Source: an uncultured Bryobacterales bacterium (lineage in GTDB: Bacteria; Acidobacteriota; Terriglobia; Bryobacterales; UBA6623). From it: 64,000 nt of DNA. Below the pieces are notes generated by a model. That model did not search any database, was not told where the DNA came from, and was given only the letters and a program-made list of their open reading frames with translations. This document shows, piece by piece, positions 43,685 through 53,356 of this stretch (positions are counted from its first letter, which is position 1; each line of letters begins with the position of its first letter). The translations under genes were made by a program, and so were the position numbers. The DNA is taken from contig OX638379.1 in assembly GCA_951813605.1 (NCBI GenBank), forward strand, positions 1,250,471-1,314,470. The letters are read 5' to 3'.

Positions 43685-44521
43685 TTGGAACTGGAGCCTC
43701 ATACACGTCGGCTGCACGATATAGGCCTCAACGCCTACGAGTCGAACGCCTACATAGTGCTCATCGGCCATGGACAATTCAAGGCGCTTGAAGTAGCAGG
43801 CCGCGCGAGCATCCCGCGGGCCAAAATCTACGACGTGCTGAACAGCTTGGTCGACAAGGGCTTCGTGAGAGTGGTCCACGGAAAGGTCAAGCAGTTTTCA
43901 GCCGTGGAGCCTCGCCTCGCCTTGGAAGGCTACTTGAACCGGAGACGCGACCGATTCCTTCGGGAGTGGGAAGATCGCCAGAAGGTGGCCTCAATGCTCA
44001 GCAACGACCTGGCCGAGGTCTTCCGGGACGGGTCGAACGGCCATAGTCCGCTGGACTATTTGCGCATTATCGGGGATACGAGGCAGATCGTCGAGGAGTA
44101 CCGGCAGATGCTTCTGCAGACCCGCAATGAGTATTTGGAGTTCGCGAGGCCGCCATACGGCGTGGACCCCGGTCACGAGCCGAACGTGAGGAGCTTGGCG
44201 GACAAGGGCACGACCTGCAAGCTGATGTTCGATTCCTCGGATGTCCAATCTCCGGCAAGGCGCGCGAAACTCCGGCTCTTAGAGGAAGCCGGCGCCAAGG
44301 TGCGCGTCGGTCGAAACATTCCCATGAAGCTGGCTTTGTTCGACAGCCACAGCGGCATGATTTCCCTAGACGATCCGGTCGTGAGCCAGCAGAAGATAAC
44401 GGCGTTGGTCTTCGAGCACCGCAGCCTCGGCAGCGCTATGCGCATGCTATTCGTCGATTCGTGGAACCGCAGTGCTAGGCTGGACGACTTCCAGTTCGGC
44501 GCGCCGGCAATTCGAGACTAG
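43685..44521 (+). CDS. TrmB-family transcriptional regulator
   Basis: The 278-residue protein has an N-terminal winged helix-turn-helix of the TrmB type (residues about 8-75: LHDIGLNAYESNAYIVLIGH, RASIPRAKIYDVLNSLVDKGFV). A helical linker (80-115) leads to a C-terminal ligand or dimerisation domain (about 120-270). TrmB regulators respond to sugars in archaea and also occur in bacteria. The adjacent galU gene fits control of sugar metabolism. I chose the TTG at 43685 (MELEPHTRRL) because it follows the TATAAT box and gives the family's usual N-terminus; the frame is open back to 43625. It is followed by galU after 19 nt on the same strand. Confidence 0.85.
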   Translation: MELEPHTRRLHDIGLNAYESNAYIVLIGHGQFKALEVAGRASIPRAKIYDVLNSLVDKGFVRVVHGKVKQFSAVEPRLALEGYLNRRRDRFLREWEDRQKVASMLSNDLAEVFRDGSNGHSPLDYLRIIGDTRQIVEEYRQMLLQTRNEYLEFARPPYGVDPGHEPNVRSLADKGTTCKLMFDSSDVQSPARRAKLRLLEEAGAKVRVGRNIPMKLALFDSHSGMISLDDPVVSQQKITALVFEHRSLGSAMRMLFVDSWNRSARLDDFQFGAPAIRD

Positions 44522-44540
44522 CCGCAGTCAGCATTCGGCG

Positions 44541-45446
44541 ATGGATTGTCCAATCCCCAACGCCGTAGTTCCTGTCGCGGGCCTCGGAACGCGCCTGCTT
44601 CCAGCGACGAAGTCGCAGCCCAAGGGAATGCTGCCAGTCGCCCGCAAGCCGATCGTGCAGTACGTCCTGGAGGAGCTGGGACGATCGGGCGTGCGGAACG
44701 TTCTGTTCGTGACTGGGCAGGGCAAGGCGGCGATCGAGAATCACTTCGACCCGGACACAGGCCTCATGGACACGCTTCGCAGGTCGGGGAAGGACGACCT
44801 GCTGCTGGAGTTGGATTTCGAAAAGCTGGGCCTGAACATTCTCTACACGCGGCAAAGCGTGCAGCGCGGCTTGGGCGACGCAATCCTGCACGGAGAGTCA
44901 TTCGCAGGGCGTGACCCGTTTATCGTCGCCCTTGGCGACTCGATTATCGGCTTGAAAGGGGACTCCACGGCCTGCAGGCGAATGGCCGACGCATTCGTCG
45001 AGCATGAAGCGGAGGTCGTTATTGCGGTCGAGGAAGTTCCGCCGGAGCGTGTGCGCTTCTACGGAATCGTCGATCCTGGCGGAGATGGCGACCTCTTCCC
45101 CATACGCACGATGGTCGAAAAACCATCCTTGGATGTTGCGCCTAGCCGGCTGGCTGTGTCGGGGAGGTATGTTTTCTCGCCGACTATATTCGACATGATC
45201 CGGAGCGTCCGTCCTGACCGGCGCGGCGAGATCCAGATTACGGATGCCATTCGCCGGGTCGCTGAACGCGGAGGGAAGGTCTTGGGAGTGAAGCTCCGAC
45301 CCGAAGAAAAACGCCACGACATTGGCAACATGCCGAGCTATTTCGAGACCTTTATTGAATTCGCACTGGCGGACCCAGACCACGGAGAACGGGTCAGAAG
45401 CCACCTAATTAAGGTCTTGGGTGTCCCTCCGGGCAAACAGCTATAG
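44541..45446 (+). CDS. galU: UTP-glucose-1-phosphate uridylyltransferase GalU
   Basis: GalU makes UDP-glucose for envelope polysaccharides, LPS and trehalose or glycogen routes. The 301-residue protein has the nucleotide-binding motif VVPVAGLGTRLLPATKSQPKG, the lysine-containing segment MVEKPS, ALGDSIIG and the late LGVKLRPEEKRHDIG region. Order and length are canonical. The ATG at 44541 gives the standard start; the in-frame codon at 44472 lies inside the regulator gene. It lies 19 nt behind the TrmB-type gene and 50 nt before pncA, so the four genes TrmB-galU-pncA-nudix probably form an operon. Confidence 0.95.
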   Translation: MDCPIPNAVVPVAGLGTRLLPATKSQPKGMLPVARKPIVQYVLEELGRSGVRNVLFVTGQGKAAIENHFDPDTGLMDTLRRSGKDDLLLELDFEKLGLNILYTRQSVQRGLGDAILHGESFAGRDPFIVALGDSIIGLKGDSTACRRMADAFVEHEAEVVIAVEEVPPERVRFYGIVDPGGDGDLFPIRTMVEKPSLDVAPSRLAVSGRYVFSPTIFDMIRSVRPDRRGEIQITDAIRRVAERGGKVLGVKLRPEEKRHDIGNMPSYFETFIEFALADPDHGERVRSHLIKVLGVPPGKQL

Positions 45447-45496
45447 TGAACCAGTGAGCAGGCAGCGCCGGGGTCTAGGTGGTGAGGTTGGATTCG

Positions 45497-46114
45497 ATGA
45501 AAAGGTGTCTGATTCTCGTCGACCTGCAAAACGATTTCATGCCGGGAGGTGCGCTCGGCGTGCCGAAGGGCGACGAAGTTATTGCAGTAGCCAACCGGCT
45601 CGCACCAAAGTTTGACTACGTGGTAGCGAGCCAGGATTGGCATCCTCCCGACCATCGCAGCTTCGCCTCGCAGCACACAGAACGCAAGGCAGGCGATGTG
45701 ATCGATCTAGACGGCCTTGACCAGGTGCTTTGGCCGGACCATTGCGTGCAAGGATCGCACGGTGCCGAGTTGCACAAGGATCTCGACCTAGCGTGCATTG
45801 ATGTGATGTTCCAGAAGGGAACTGACAGGAATATCGACAGCTACAGCACTTTCTACGACAACGCCCACCGGCGTTCAACGGGACTCGGGGATCATCTAAG
45901 GGAGCGGGGAACGAAGGCGGTCTGGATTCTTGGGCTGGCCACCGATTACTGCGTGAAATTCACTGCCATGGATGCGCTTTCCCTTGGGCTGAGCACGTCG
46001 GTGGTGCCGGAAGGGTGTCGTGGGATCGACGTAGTGCCGGGTGATGTGGACCGCGCGTGGGAGGAAATGCGAGCCGCCGGCGTAAGCGTCGTCCCTTGCG
46101 AGGACCTCGGATGA
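45497..46114 (+). CDS. pncA: Nicotinamidase PncA
   Basis: PncA hydrolyses nicotinamide to nicotinate for NAD salvage. The 205-residue protein has the catalytic Asp9 in ILVDLQNDF, the metal-binding set around Asp47, His49 and His53 in SQDWHPPDHRSFASQH, and the nucleophilic cysteine in GLATDYCVKFTA. The lysine of the triad is in MFQKGTD. Start: ATG at 45497, with GAGG about ten bases upstream; an in-frame GTG at 45479 is less likely. Its stop overlaps the nudix gene's start (ATGA at 46111-46114), so the two are translationally coupled. Both act on nicotinamide or ADP-ribose chemistry, which makes the pairing meaningful. Confidence 0.94.
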   Translation: MKRCLILVDLQNDFMPGGALGVPKGDEVIAVANRLAPKFDYVVASQDWHPPDHRSFASQHTERKAGDVIDLDGLDQVLWPDHCVQGSHGAELHKDLDLACIDVMFQKGTDRNIDSYSTFYDNAHRRSTGLGDHLRERGTKAVWILGLATDYCVKFTAMDALSLGLSTSVVPEGCRGIDVVPGDVDRAWEEMRAAGVSVVPCEDLG

Positions 46115-46644
46115 GCGATGCGGTCGAATTCGTCGCAGAGGGTCGCTATCTGCGTTTCGCCAAGCGCAATGACTGGGAGTACGTCGAGCGGGTGAATGTT
46201 CGCGACGTGGCGGTGCTCGTTCCTATCACCCCTGAGCACGAAATCGTCCTTGTCGAGCAGTTCCGGATTCCCGTGCAGGCTCGGATGATCGAGCTGCCGG
46301 CCGGTCTGGTCGGCGACGAGGAGGAATTCCGAGACGAAGATCTCCTCGATGCTGCCAACCGGGAACTCGAAGAGGAAACCGGGTATCGCGCGGGAAAACT
46401 CACCGTGCTGACGCGCGCTCCAAGTGCGGGCGGAATGACCAGCGAGCTGGTTTCGTTTCTGCATGCGACTGGACTGAGAAAAGTCGGCACGGGGGGCGGT
46501 GTCGATGGCGAGGACATTACCGTACATGTCGTGCCGCTTCGTGAGGTGAGGCGTTGGCTTCGTAAAAAGGAAGAGGAAGGCTTCCTGCTTGACCCGAAGA
46601 TCCACGCCGGACTCTACTTGGTCAGTCCAAGCCTCTCCAGCTAG
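46111..46644 (+). CDS. NUDIX hydrolase, ADP-ribose pyrophosphatase type
   Basis: The 177-residue protein has the nudix signature in ELPAGLVGDEEEF...RELEEETGY, with a small insertion before the REL part. The pattern of the preceding sequence (VLVEQFRIPVQARMIELPAG) matches ADP-ribose pyrophosphatases such as NudF, which recycle ADP-ribose from NAD breakdown. It begins at the ATG that overlaps the pncA stop by four bases (ATGA), a classic sign of coupled translation. Together with pncA it forms an NAD-salvage pair. The frame open to 46057 is part of pncA. Confidence 0.92.
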   Translation: MSDAVEFVAEGRYLRFAKRNDWEYVERVNVRDVAVLVPITPEHEIVLVEQFRIPVQARMIELPAGLVGDEEEFRDEDLLDAANRELEEETGYRAGKLTVLTRAPSAGGMTSELVSFLHATGLRKVGTGGGVDGEDITVHVVPLREVRRWLRKKEEEGFLLDPKIHAGLYLVSPSLSS

Positions 46645-46821
46645 GGAACTCTTTGCTAGCGGGCGAAAGCTTGGAGCCGCATGTCCGATATGTGTGGACC
46701 GATTTTCTAAGCCGTCGCTTGAGGACCAGTGAATTTGACGACCAGTCTCGTGCCCTAGGCTTCGCGCCCGATGGCCAGAGCTTTCAGGCCTGCCTTAGCA
46801 AGCCCCTTCTTGGTTGTCATC

Positions 46822-47142
46822 CTACTTGACCTTGGGATCGACATGGCCCGCTGGGCTTGTGCCCTGCCGCGCGAGGGCCAGCAGGATCAGGTCAAGCTTT
46901 TCTTCCATTTGGTCGATTCTAGAGTCCACCCTGTCGAAGCGGGCGTCCACCGCGTCTTCCAAGCGTTCGATGCGAATGTTGGTATCGTCGATGCGAGCAT
47001 TGATCTGGATGCCTTGCGTGAGCAGCAATGCGCCCAGCGCCATCCCTGTTACCACGACCGTCCGATTCAGGCTCATCCCGTTCTTGGTATTCGCTTGTGC
47101 TACGGATTCTGCTATCCCTCTTGCTGTGCCTCCTAATTCCAT
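46822..47142 (-). CDS. Small membrane-anchored coiled-coil protein (copy A)
   Basis: The 106-residue protein has a short lead, a single hydrophobic segment (TVVVTGMALGALLLTQ, about residues 28-45), and a C-terminal coiled coil with heptads such as IQINARIDDTNIRIERLEDA. It ends near LDLILLALARQG. It is clearly related to the protein at 47523-47759 (shared motifs QGxxINARI, RFDRVDSRIDQM/RFDRLDVKIDRM, LDLILLxLxR). No function is known; such proteins look like membrane-linked oligomerisation modules. I chose the ATG at 47142; the ATG at 47076 lines up with copy B's start and is an alternative. A TATACT hexamer (minus strand) precedes it. Confidence 0.65.
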   Translation of the reverse strand: MELGGTARGIAESVAQANTKNGMSLNRTVVVTGMALGALLLTQGIQINARIDDTNIRIERLEDAVDARFDRVDSRIDQMEEKLDLILLALARQGTSPAGHVDPKVK

Positions 47143-47522
47143 GTTCCCCGATAGCAAGTATATTGCTATTTTGAATGATTTATGTTCTCCCTCAGCGAGG
47201 CTCTTGTCAAGTTACTTGGCGACTATTTGCGTTAGTTCCATGTGCCTGGTCTAAAGCCACCGACTCACAGCGGGTTTGCTTCCAGGAGGTGGAGGGGAAG
47301 GCAAACCCGCCTAGACTGTGGGGATGGCGGCGCACCAGTCGAGCGGAAATGCGAGGTGCGACATCAAGCACCACGTGGTGTGGGACGGGGGCGTTGCGAT
47401 TCGAATAGCGGAGTGCACGCTAGACACCCCCCCTTAGGGTTCGTCTTGACGGCTCATCGCTGTCGCCTGCATCGGCTTTGAATCCATTACTGAGTTAGGT
47501 TTTCTGGGGCGGACGCGGTGAT
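47143..47522. other. Spacer between the two coiled-coil genes
   Basis: About 380 bases with no gene that I can support. Confidence 0.45.
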
Positions 47523-47759
47523 TTAATGCCTAGAGAGAGTCAGCAGGATCAAGTCAAGCTCTTCGTTCATACGGTCGATTTTCACGTCCAGTCGGTCAAA
47601 TCGCACCTCAAGCTGGTCAAGGCGGGCGTTCAGGTTTTCTTTGAGACGGTCGAATTGGGAGTTAGCATAGTGGATTCGAGCGTTGATATGGCCACCTTGC
47701 GCGAGCAGCGATGCGCCCAGCGCGATGCCCGTTCCGACTGCTACCCAGGCCTGGCTCAT
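47523..47759 (-). CDS. Small membrane-anchored coiled-coil protein (copy B)
   Basis: The 78-residue protein is a short paralogue of the gene at 46822: MSQAWVAVGTGIALGASLLA (transmembrane) followed by QGGHINARI and heptads through LDQLEVRFDRLDVKIDRMNE to LDLILLTLSRH. Compared with copy A it lacks the N-terminal lead and has a slightly different heptad count. The two copies are 380 bases apart on the same strand, so they probably arose by local duplication. Function unknown. Confidence 0.65.
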   Translation of the reverse strand: MSQAWVAVGTGIALGASLLAQGGHINARIHYANSQFDRLKENLNARLDQLEVRFDRLDVKIDRMNEELDLILLTLSRH

Positions 47760-47902
47760 CGCGTTGTCTAAAGTCTCAGTGCTGATTCTTGCCCCGATTG
47801 CCGTGGTTGCTCCTTCTTATGGCTTAGGAAGTCGGCTCGCACGTAATTTTTTTCTCTTTATGATTGCCTATTGAGGGCCTAAGTCAAGTCGTAAGAACAG
47901 GG

Positions 47903-47921
47903 CACCGGCTTTAAGCCGGTG
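47903..47921 (-). terminator. Hairpin behind the acyl-CoA ligase gene
   Basis: CACCGGCTTTAAGCCGGTG forms a 9-bp stem with a one-base centre and lies 27 bases after the stop codon of the minus-strand gene at 47948. Read on the minus strand it is followed by CCCTGTTCTT, a weak T-rich tail. Confidence 0.45.
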
Positions 47922-47947
47922 GTCGTTGCCTCCATAGGTGGGCGCGC

Positions 47948-49468
47948 TCATCGTTCGTCGAGTGAATCGGCAATTCGCGAAAGTTCGTGCTTCTTTACCT
48001 TACCCATTGCGTTAAGAGGCAGGCTTTCAACGAAGACAATCCTCTTGGGAGCCTTGTAGGCGGCAAGCGACTGTCGGCAATGAATGATCAATTCGTCGTT
48101 TAGTACCTCCTCGCTTCGCCTTACCACGAAGGCTGTCACCGCCTCGCCCCATTCTTGGTCGGGCACTCCCACAACTGCGCATTGGTAAACCCCAGGATGG
48201 CGGGCCAGGACATGTTCGACCTCCGTCGGGTAAACGTTGAAGCCCCCGCTAATGATCAGATCGTTCATTCGGCTCGTGAGTTCGTACCGGCCTCGCGAGT
48301 CGCGCTTCCCAAGGTCGCCTGTCCGGAACCACCCGTCATCGTTGAAGGAACTCTTGGTCTTGTCAGGATCTCGCCAGTAACCCGAAAACACGTGTGGCCC
48401 GCGGGTTTGCAGTTCGCCGACGACCCCTTCGGCGGATTCGACCCCGGTCTCCGGATCCGCAATCCGCATTTCAACTCGCGGGAGTGGAAAGCCCACTTGA
48501 CCTGGAACCCGGTCCCCGTCAATAGGGTTGGAAAGCATAATGCCCGTTTCTGTCATTCCGTAACGCTCGACGACTCGGTGCCCGAGCTGCCGCTCAATTG
48601 CCTCGAAGACCTCGACAGGTAAGCGATCCGATCCGGACGTCAGCAAGCGCATGTGGCGCAAATCGAGCCGGTCGTCCCCTATGGCCGCGAGAATGCGTCG
48701 ATACATAGTGGGCACAGCCATGAAAACCGAGCACTCGCCACTAGCCAGATCCTTCAAAACACGATGTGCATTGAACGATGGATGGACGATGCAAGATGCG
48801 CCAGCATACAACGCGCCATGCAGGGCTACGAGCAGACCGTGAACATGGAACATTGGCAACGCGTGGAGAAGTACGTCGTTGGAGGACCACTGCCACGCTT
48901 CGTCGAGCATTTCCATGTTGGCTGTGAGGCTCGCGTGGGTCATGCACGCGCCTTTGGGGCGTCCAGTCGTTCCGCTGGTGTACAGCATCACAGCAAGGCG
49001 GTCGGCTCCGGCTTCGGTGCTTGAGCAAGAGCCGGTGCCGGACGGCATCTGTTCGTCAAACCGGTTCGGGTCCATTCCGACTACCTCGGTCCCGTATCCA
49101 GAAAGAGCTTCCTTGGTTGCCGATGTGCTGTCTGGACTGCTACCCACGACTAGCAATCTAGCCTCGGAATCGCGAATCAGGTATTGCAACTCCGGCAGGG
49201 AATAGGCTGGATTAAGTGGCATCGAAATCGCGCCCACGCTGCAGGAGGCCAGGTGAAGATGAATCCCCGCGACGCTCTTAGGTAGCCAGACGGCCACCCG
49301 ATCCCCGGGACGCACTCCCTGATCGGATAGCCATTGAGCGGCCTTCGACATGCCCGCGTGCAGGGACTTGTAACTGACCATTTGCGTGGACGCTTCCTCA
49401 CGGAATTCGATCGCAGTCTTGGAACCGTGCTTGTGGCAGTTCTCCCGAAGACGCTCGAGAAACAGCAT
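47948..49468 (-). CDS. Acyl-CoA synthetase, MatB/malonyl-CoA synthetase-like
   Basis: The 506-residue adenylate-forming enzyme has the AMP-binding motif LYTSGTTGRPKGA, the second core motif VVERYGMTETGI, the A8 hinge DGWFRTGDLGKRDSRGRYEL and the catalytic lysine near the C-terminus in NAMGKVKKHEL. The overall pattern (HALPMFHVHGLLVALHGAL, GxMLSNP) resembles malonyl-CoA synthetase MatB, though medium-chain acids cannot be excluded. I chose the ATG at 49468, which follows GGGGAG at a spacing of 8 bases; the GTG three codons earlier is weaker. It is monocistronic and ends just before the hairpin at 47903. Confidence 0.9.
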   Translation of the reverse strand: MLFLERLRENCHKHGSKTAIEFREEASTQMVSYKSLHAGMSKAAQWLSDQGVRPGDRVAVWLPKSVAGIHLHLASCSVGAISMPLNPAYSLPELQYLIRDSEARLLVVGSSPDSTSATKEALSGYGTEVVGMDPNRFDEQMPSGTGSCSSTEAGADRLAVMLYTSGTTGRPKGACMTHASLTANMEMLDEAWQWSSNDVLLHALPMFHVHGLLVALHGALYAGASCIVHPSFNAHRVLKDLASGECSVFMAVPTMYRRILAAIGDDRLDLRHMRLLTSGSDRLPVEVFEAIERQLGHRVVERYGMTETGIMLSNPIDGDRVPGQVGFPLPRVEMRIADPETGVESAEGVVGELQTRGPHVFSGYWRDPDKTKSSFNDDGWFRTGDLGKRDSRGRYELTSRMNDLIISGGFNVYPTEVEHVLARHPGVYQCAVVGVPDQEWGEAVTAFVVRRSEEVLNDELIIHCRQSLAAYKAPKRIVFVESLPLNAMGKVKKHELSRIADSLDER

Positions 49469-50424
49469 TCGTGTCACTCCCCTTGTGATGTCACGCCGAC
49501 TCGGCGTCTCACCATTCTCGCGTCATTCCTTGCAAGGCGAGGACAGCTGCAGTCTCGAAGGAGCTTCCAGCAACAGTGGCGCTGCGCTAGGACTGACTGT
49601 GAGCGACCTCGTTCGCCCGGCAACGTGGAACCCGGAACTGAGGGCCCGCCACGATTGCCCTGGGCCGGAAGCAAGTGCTTGAGTCAAGGCTTGAGGACCG
49701 GGCCGCTTACTCTAGAAATTCCATGCCAACTACAACTGACAACCAGGCTATGGTTTCATATTTCATTTACATTCCATGGGGCACTGAGGCACATAATCCG
49801 CTATCTGGTCCTGCTTCGATCCTTCACGAGGCCATGAAGACTGCCGCCTTGCCGGCCTCAACCGCAGGGTCTCCCGGCAGACAGCGGCAAGGCGGGTCTG
49901 GGCGTGCCGATCGCGCCAGGGCGCTGAAGCATCTTGCATGGACCTTCAGACGTCACGGAACTGATCGATCACGACGAGCGCTTGTCACTGCCGTCCAGCC
50001 GAGTCAAGTCCGCGAGGCAGATAGGCGGATGCATCGTGGTTCCCAGAGCATCTGCGACTGCGACCCCCGTCGCGGTCGAGCTTTGAGTAGCACTAGCTTT
50101 GGCTCCGGCCTCCCAATGCGCCGGCGTGATGCTGCCGGCATTGGCCGGGGTGACTGGCCGGACTTCTCCAGCGCATCGCGCCGCCGCGCTTCGAGATGAC
50201 GGTGGATTTGTGAGAAGCGAAGAAACCTGCGCGATGAGACATGCCTCCGGTCTCGAATCCTCGTTGGCCAAGACAGTCCGCTGTTTCGCGAATAGTGGCG
50301 AGGAGCCGACGATAATTCGGCGAGGCCAATTCCTGACTCTAATTCAGCCTTGCGGGGGGCAGCACCAAGAGCGCCAGTTGAGATACCTGTGGCGCGATCA
50401 TTCCGCTTGTACAAGTGGCTCGAC
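49469..50424. other. Long intergenic region between acyl-CoA ligase and sulfatase
   Basis: About 956 bases. Frames on both strands, for instance minus 49969-50271 (SITPAHWEAG), are open for up to 136 codons, but I cannot name a family and the codons lack a clear coding bias. A decayed gene is possible. No tRNA or IS end seen. Confidence 0.45.
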
Positions 50425-51852
50425 TTACAATTCCAGCAAATCCAAGCGGTCCTGAAGCTGCTTCGTCAATTGCTCGACCAGCGACGCATTCGCAGCGGCG
50501 ATGTTCTTCGTTTCCTTTGCGTCTGACGTGTGATCGTACAGTTCCGCATAGCCATCTTCGTGAAGGATCAAGCGATGTGTCTCGGTTCGAATCGTCTGGG
50601 CTTCTCGACGGTAAGCAATTGCAGGATGACCGCCGGAAGCCGGATTATCTAGCAGTGGGCGCAGCGAGACTCCGTGAACGAAGTCCGGCGTTGGCAGCCC
50701 GGCTAGGTCGCAAAGCGTCGGGAACACATCCAAGGTTTCGACCATCGCGTCCGTCGGCGCACCGGGATTCTGGATGTTGCCATGCGAAATGATGAGCGGA
50801 GATCGCAGAGACTCCTCGAACAGCGCGTGCTTGCCCCAAATCGCGTGCTCGCCTAGGTGCCAGCCGTGATCCCCCCAAAGGATCACGATGGTGTTCTCGG
50901 CGGCGGTCCGCTCCAGTCGCTCCATTAGGCGGCCGACCTGCGCGTCCGCGTACGTAACGCAGGCGGCGTAGTGCTTTCGTACCTCCAGCGCGAAATCGGC
51001 GTCCGTGTTTGGGTCGCGATTCCATCGGTTGTACTTCATGAACTCGCCCGAGGCGTGCCAGGTCGATCTTCCCTCCGGCTTGGCTGGATGCGGCGTGGGT
51101 GGCAGCTCGGTGTCAGAGTAAGGCTCGAGGTACGCCGAAGGCGCGCCAAATGGCAAATGCGGACGTAGGATACCGACAGCAAGGAAGAACGGCTTGTCGG
51201 AGTCCGAGGTCAGTTGGTCAAGTTGCCTGAGGGCTTCGTCGATCGAAACCCCGTCAGGATAGATCGAATCGGGCCCCTCCTTCGCTTGGAACACGTCCAT
51301 GTCAGCGGCATCGACTCGGATCTCTCCGTTTGCCAGACCGTGCATCCATCCCCGAGGATGCTGCCAGGGGCCGGCGGGCAACAGATGACGGTCCCAGGAG
51401 TTCGGCATTTCCTGTTGGAGGGGGTCGTCCCAATCCTCGCCGCCTAACCCACCAGGATGATGGGAGACCTTTCCTACCGAGACGGTCGTGTAGCCGTGCT
51501 GGCGAAACCAGGCCGGCATGCTTGGCGGTACGGATCCCAGGTCATCTTTCAGCTTTGCGGCGCGCCCAAACAACGCCCCGTTGCTGGCCCCGCCATAGCG
51601 CCCGGTCAAGAGCGTGTAGCGCGACGCACCGCAGGTAGGCGCTTGGACGTAGTGGTTGCGGAAGATTCTACCGGTTGACGCCAGGCTATCGATGTTCGGC
51701 GAGCGGATGTACGAAGCGCCAAAGGACGCCAGCTCGGGACGCAAATCGTCGACCGCGATCAACAGAATGTTCGGCCTTGTGTCCATAGCGGTGTCCGGCA
51801 CGGTAGAACACGATAGAGCGACGGCGGCGGCGACGGAAAGTAGAGTCCTCAC
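50425..51852 (-). CDS. Sulfatase, iduronate-2-sulfatase-like
   Basis: The 475-residue exported sulfatase has a short signal segment (residues 1-16) with a cysteine at 15 that could be a lipobox, though the preceding ALS is not ideal. The metal-site [12 protein letters not shown] is followed by the formylglycine site Cys74 in CGASR (CxAxR) and [10 protein letters not shown]. Later motifs include [21 protein letters not shown] and the [18 protein letters not shown] region that marks the iduronate-2-sulfatase subgroup. It likely removes 2-O-sulfates from a polymer outside the inner membrane. It follows the sulfatase gene at 51857-53356 after only 4 nt, so the two are one operon. Confidence 0.92.
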   Translation of the reverse strand: MRTLLSVAAAVALSCSTVPDTAMDTRPNILLIAVDDLRPELASFGASYIRSPNIDSLASTGRIFRNHYVQAPTCGASRYTLLTGRYGGASNGALFGRAAKLKDDLGSVPPSMPAWFRQHGYTTVSVGKVSHHPGGLGGEDWDDPLQQEMPNSWDRHLLPAGPWQHPRGWMHGLANGEIRVDAADMDVFQAKEGPDSIYPDGVSIDEALRQLDQLTSDSDKPFFLAVGILRPHLPFGAPSAYLEPYSDTELPPTPHPAKPEGRSTWHASGEFMKYNRWNRDPNTDADFALEVRKHYAACVTYADAQVGRLMERLERTAAENTIVILWGDHGWHLGEHAIWGKHALFEESLRSPLIISHGNIQNPGAPTDAMVETLDVFPTLCDLAGLPTPDFVHGVSLRPLLDNPASGGHPAIAYRREAQTIRTETHRLILHEDGYAELYDHTSDAKETKNIAAANASLVEQLTKQLQDRLDLLEL

Positions 51853-51856
51853 GAGA

Positions 51857-53356
51857 TCATTTCTCCGTTAGGTAAGGCAACATCATCATGCGCAGCTCTT
51901 CGATTTGGGTCGAATGCTGACGCGACCTAGCAAGATTGTTCCATTCGTTTGGATCGCTCTGGTGGTCGTAGAGTTCTTCAGAGCCATCCTCATAGTGGAT
52001 GTAACGCCAACGGTCCGTTCGAAGCGAGGCATTGTTCGGGTTGAACATCGTAACGACGGCTCGCCCCGTGCTGAGTCGAGGCTCTCGCAACAAAGGGACA
52101 AGCGAGTCGCCGTCAAGGTCGTCGGGGGCCCCGACGCCACAGAGCTCAGCCAGCGTTGGATAGAGGTCAATCAGGCCGACTGGCTGTGCGCTGGTCAGAC
52201 CAACGGCAAAGCGGTTGGCCTGAGACCTCGGAACCGAGACGATGACCGGCACCTTTGTGGAACGCTCCCATCCAGTCCATTTGCCCCAATGCTCCTTCTC
52301 GCCTAGATGCCAGCCGTGATCGGACCACAGCACAATCACGGTGGTGTCGCCGAAGCGTGAGTTGTCCAGGGCGTCCAACAGTCGGCCGATTTCATGGTCG
52401 ACGTAGGCCACGCTCGCGAGATATGCCTCGACGGCCGCGCGCCATTGATTGTGCTTCACCACGGTCGCATGGCTGCCGGCCGTGACGGGCTCGCGGGCCC
52501 ATTTCTTCGCAGTTTCACTCAGATCATCGAGGTCGTCGTCTTGGATCTTCGGTAGTTGGCCGGGCGATTCTGCGAAGCGATCGAAGAACCGCTTCGGGGC
52601 CCACAGGGGGATGTGTGGACGGTAGTACCCGACGCCGAGAAAGAACGGTTTGTCGAAGTCGCCATTGATGCGCTCGATCGCCCAATCCGTGATCTGAGTG
52701 TCGCCGAATTGGGAATCCGGAACGTCGAATGGACCCCAGTCGAATGACTCGCCGTTCGGGCTATCGGGTCGCCGGTCGGATGGCATGCGGTTCAGCGGCA
52801 GAATGATCGTATTGTCGCGGCTGTCCTTGGTCGCATGGCGTGGATTCTCAGTCCCCTTTGTTGGCAGCTCCTCTTGCGTGTATTCGACGGCCTCCCGTGG
52901 CAAGGGACTCCATCGCTGGCTGACGCTGAAGTATTCGTCGAACGTCGCCCTCCCGCCCGAGTGCAGGAGCTTACCCGTGCCGAGGACTCGATAGCCTGCT
53001 TCCTGAAACGCCGTGGTGATCAGCCGGGCACCCGGATAGGTCCGATCTAGCGTCTGGCCGGTCTGATTCGCCCAGACTCCGGTGACCTGCGGCAAGCGAC
53101 CGCTGAACACCGCCGCTCGCGAGGGATTGCAGGCCGGCGCGGCGCAATGTGCATTTGTGAACAGCACTCCGCGCGCCGCCAGACGATCAATGTTAGGCGT
53201 GAGTGCCTGCGGATGGCCGCGCAGGCAGCCGATCCAGTCGTTCAGGTCGTCGACAGAGATAAACAGGACATTGGGACGTTCCCCGACGGACGCACAGCCG
53301 GGGACTATTGCACTCCCCACGATAACGAGCAGCGCAAGTATTACGGGCGATCCCAT
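51857..53356 (-). CDS. Sulfatase, iduronate-2-sulfatase-like, putative lipoprotein
   Basis: The 499-residue protein has a signal with Cys21 in IVPGCASV, a plausible lipobox. The sulfatase core follows: [11 protein letters not shown], formylglycine Cys76 in CNPSR (CxPxR) followed by [17 protein letters not shown] and the [18 protein letters not shown] region. The last is typical of the iduronate-2-sulfatase-like group, as in its downstream neighbour. The two differ in their FGly motif (CNPSR against CGASR), so their substrates probably differ. This gene is first in the two-gene operon. A TACAAT hexamer 14 bases before the ATG may be its -10 box. Confidence 0.92.
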   Translation of the reverse strand: MGSPVILALLVIVGSAIVPGCASVGERPNVLFISVDDLNDWIGCLRGHPQALTPNIDRLAARGVLFTNAHCAAPACNPSRAAVFSGRLPQVTGVWANQTGQTLDRTYPGARLITTAFQEAGYRVLGTGKLLHSGGRATFDEYFSVSQRWSPLPREAVEYTQEELPTKGTENPRHATKDSRDNTIILPLNRMPSDRRPDSPNGESFDWGPFDVPDSQFGDTQITDWAIERINGDFDKPFFLGVGYYRPHIPLWAPKRFFDRFAESPGQLPKIQDDDLDDLSETAKKWAREPVTAGSHATVVKHNQWRAAVEAYLASVAYVDHEIGRLLDALDNSRFGDTTVIVLWSDHGWHLGEKEHWGKWTGWERSTKVPVIVSVPRSQANRFAVGLTSAQPVGLIDLYPTLAELCGVGAPDDLDGDSLVPLLREPRLSTGRAVVTMFNPNNASLRTDRWRYIHYEDGSEELYDHQSDPNEWNNLARSRQHSTQIEELRMMMLPYLTEK

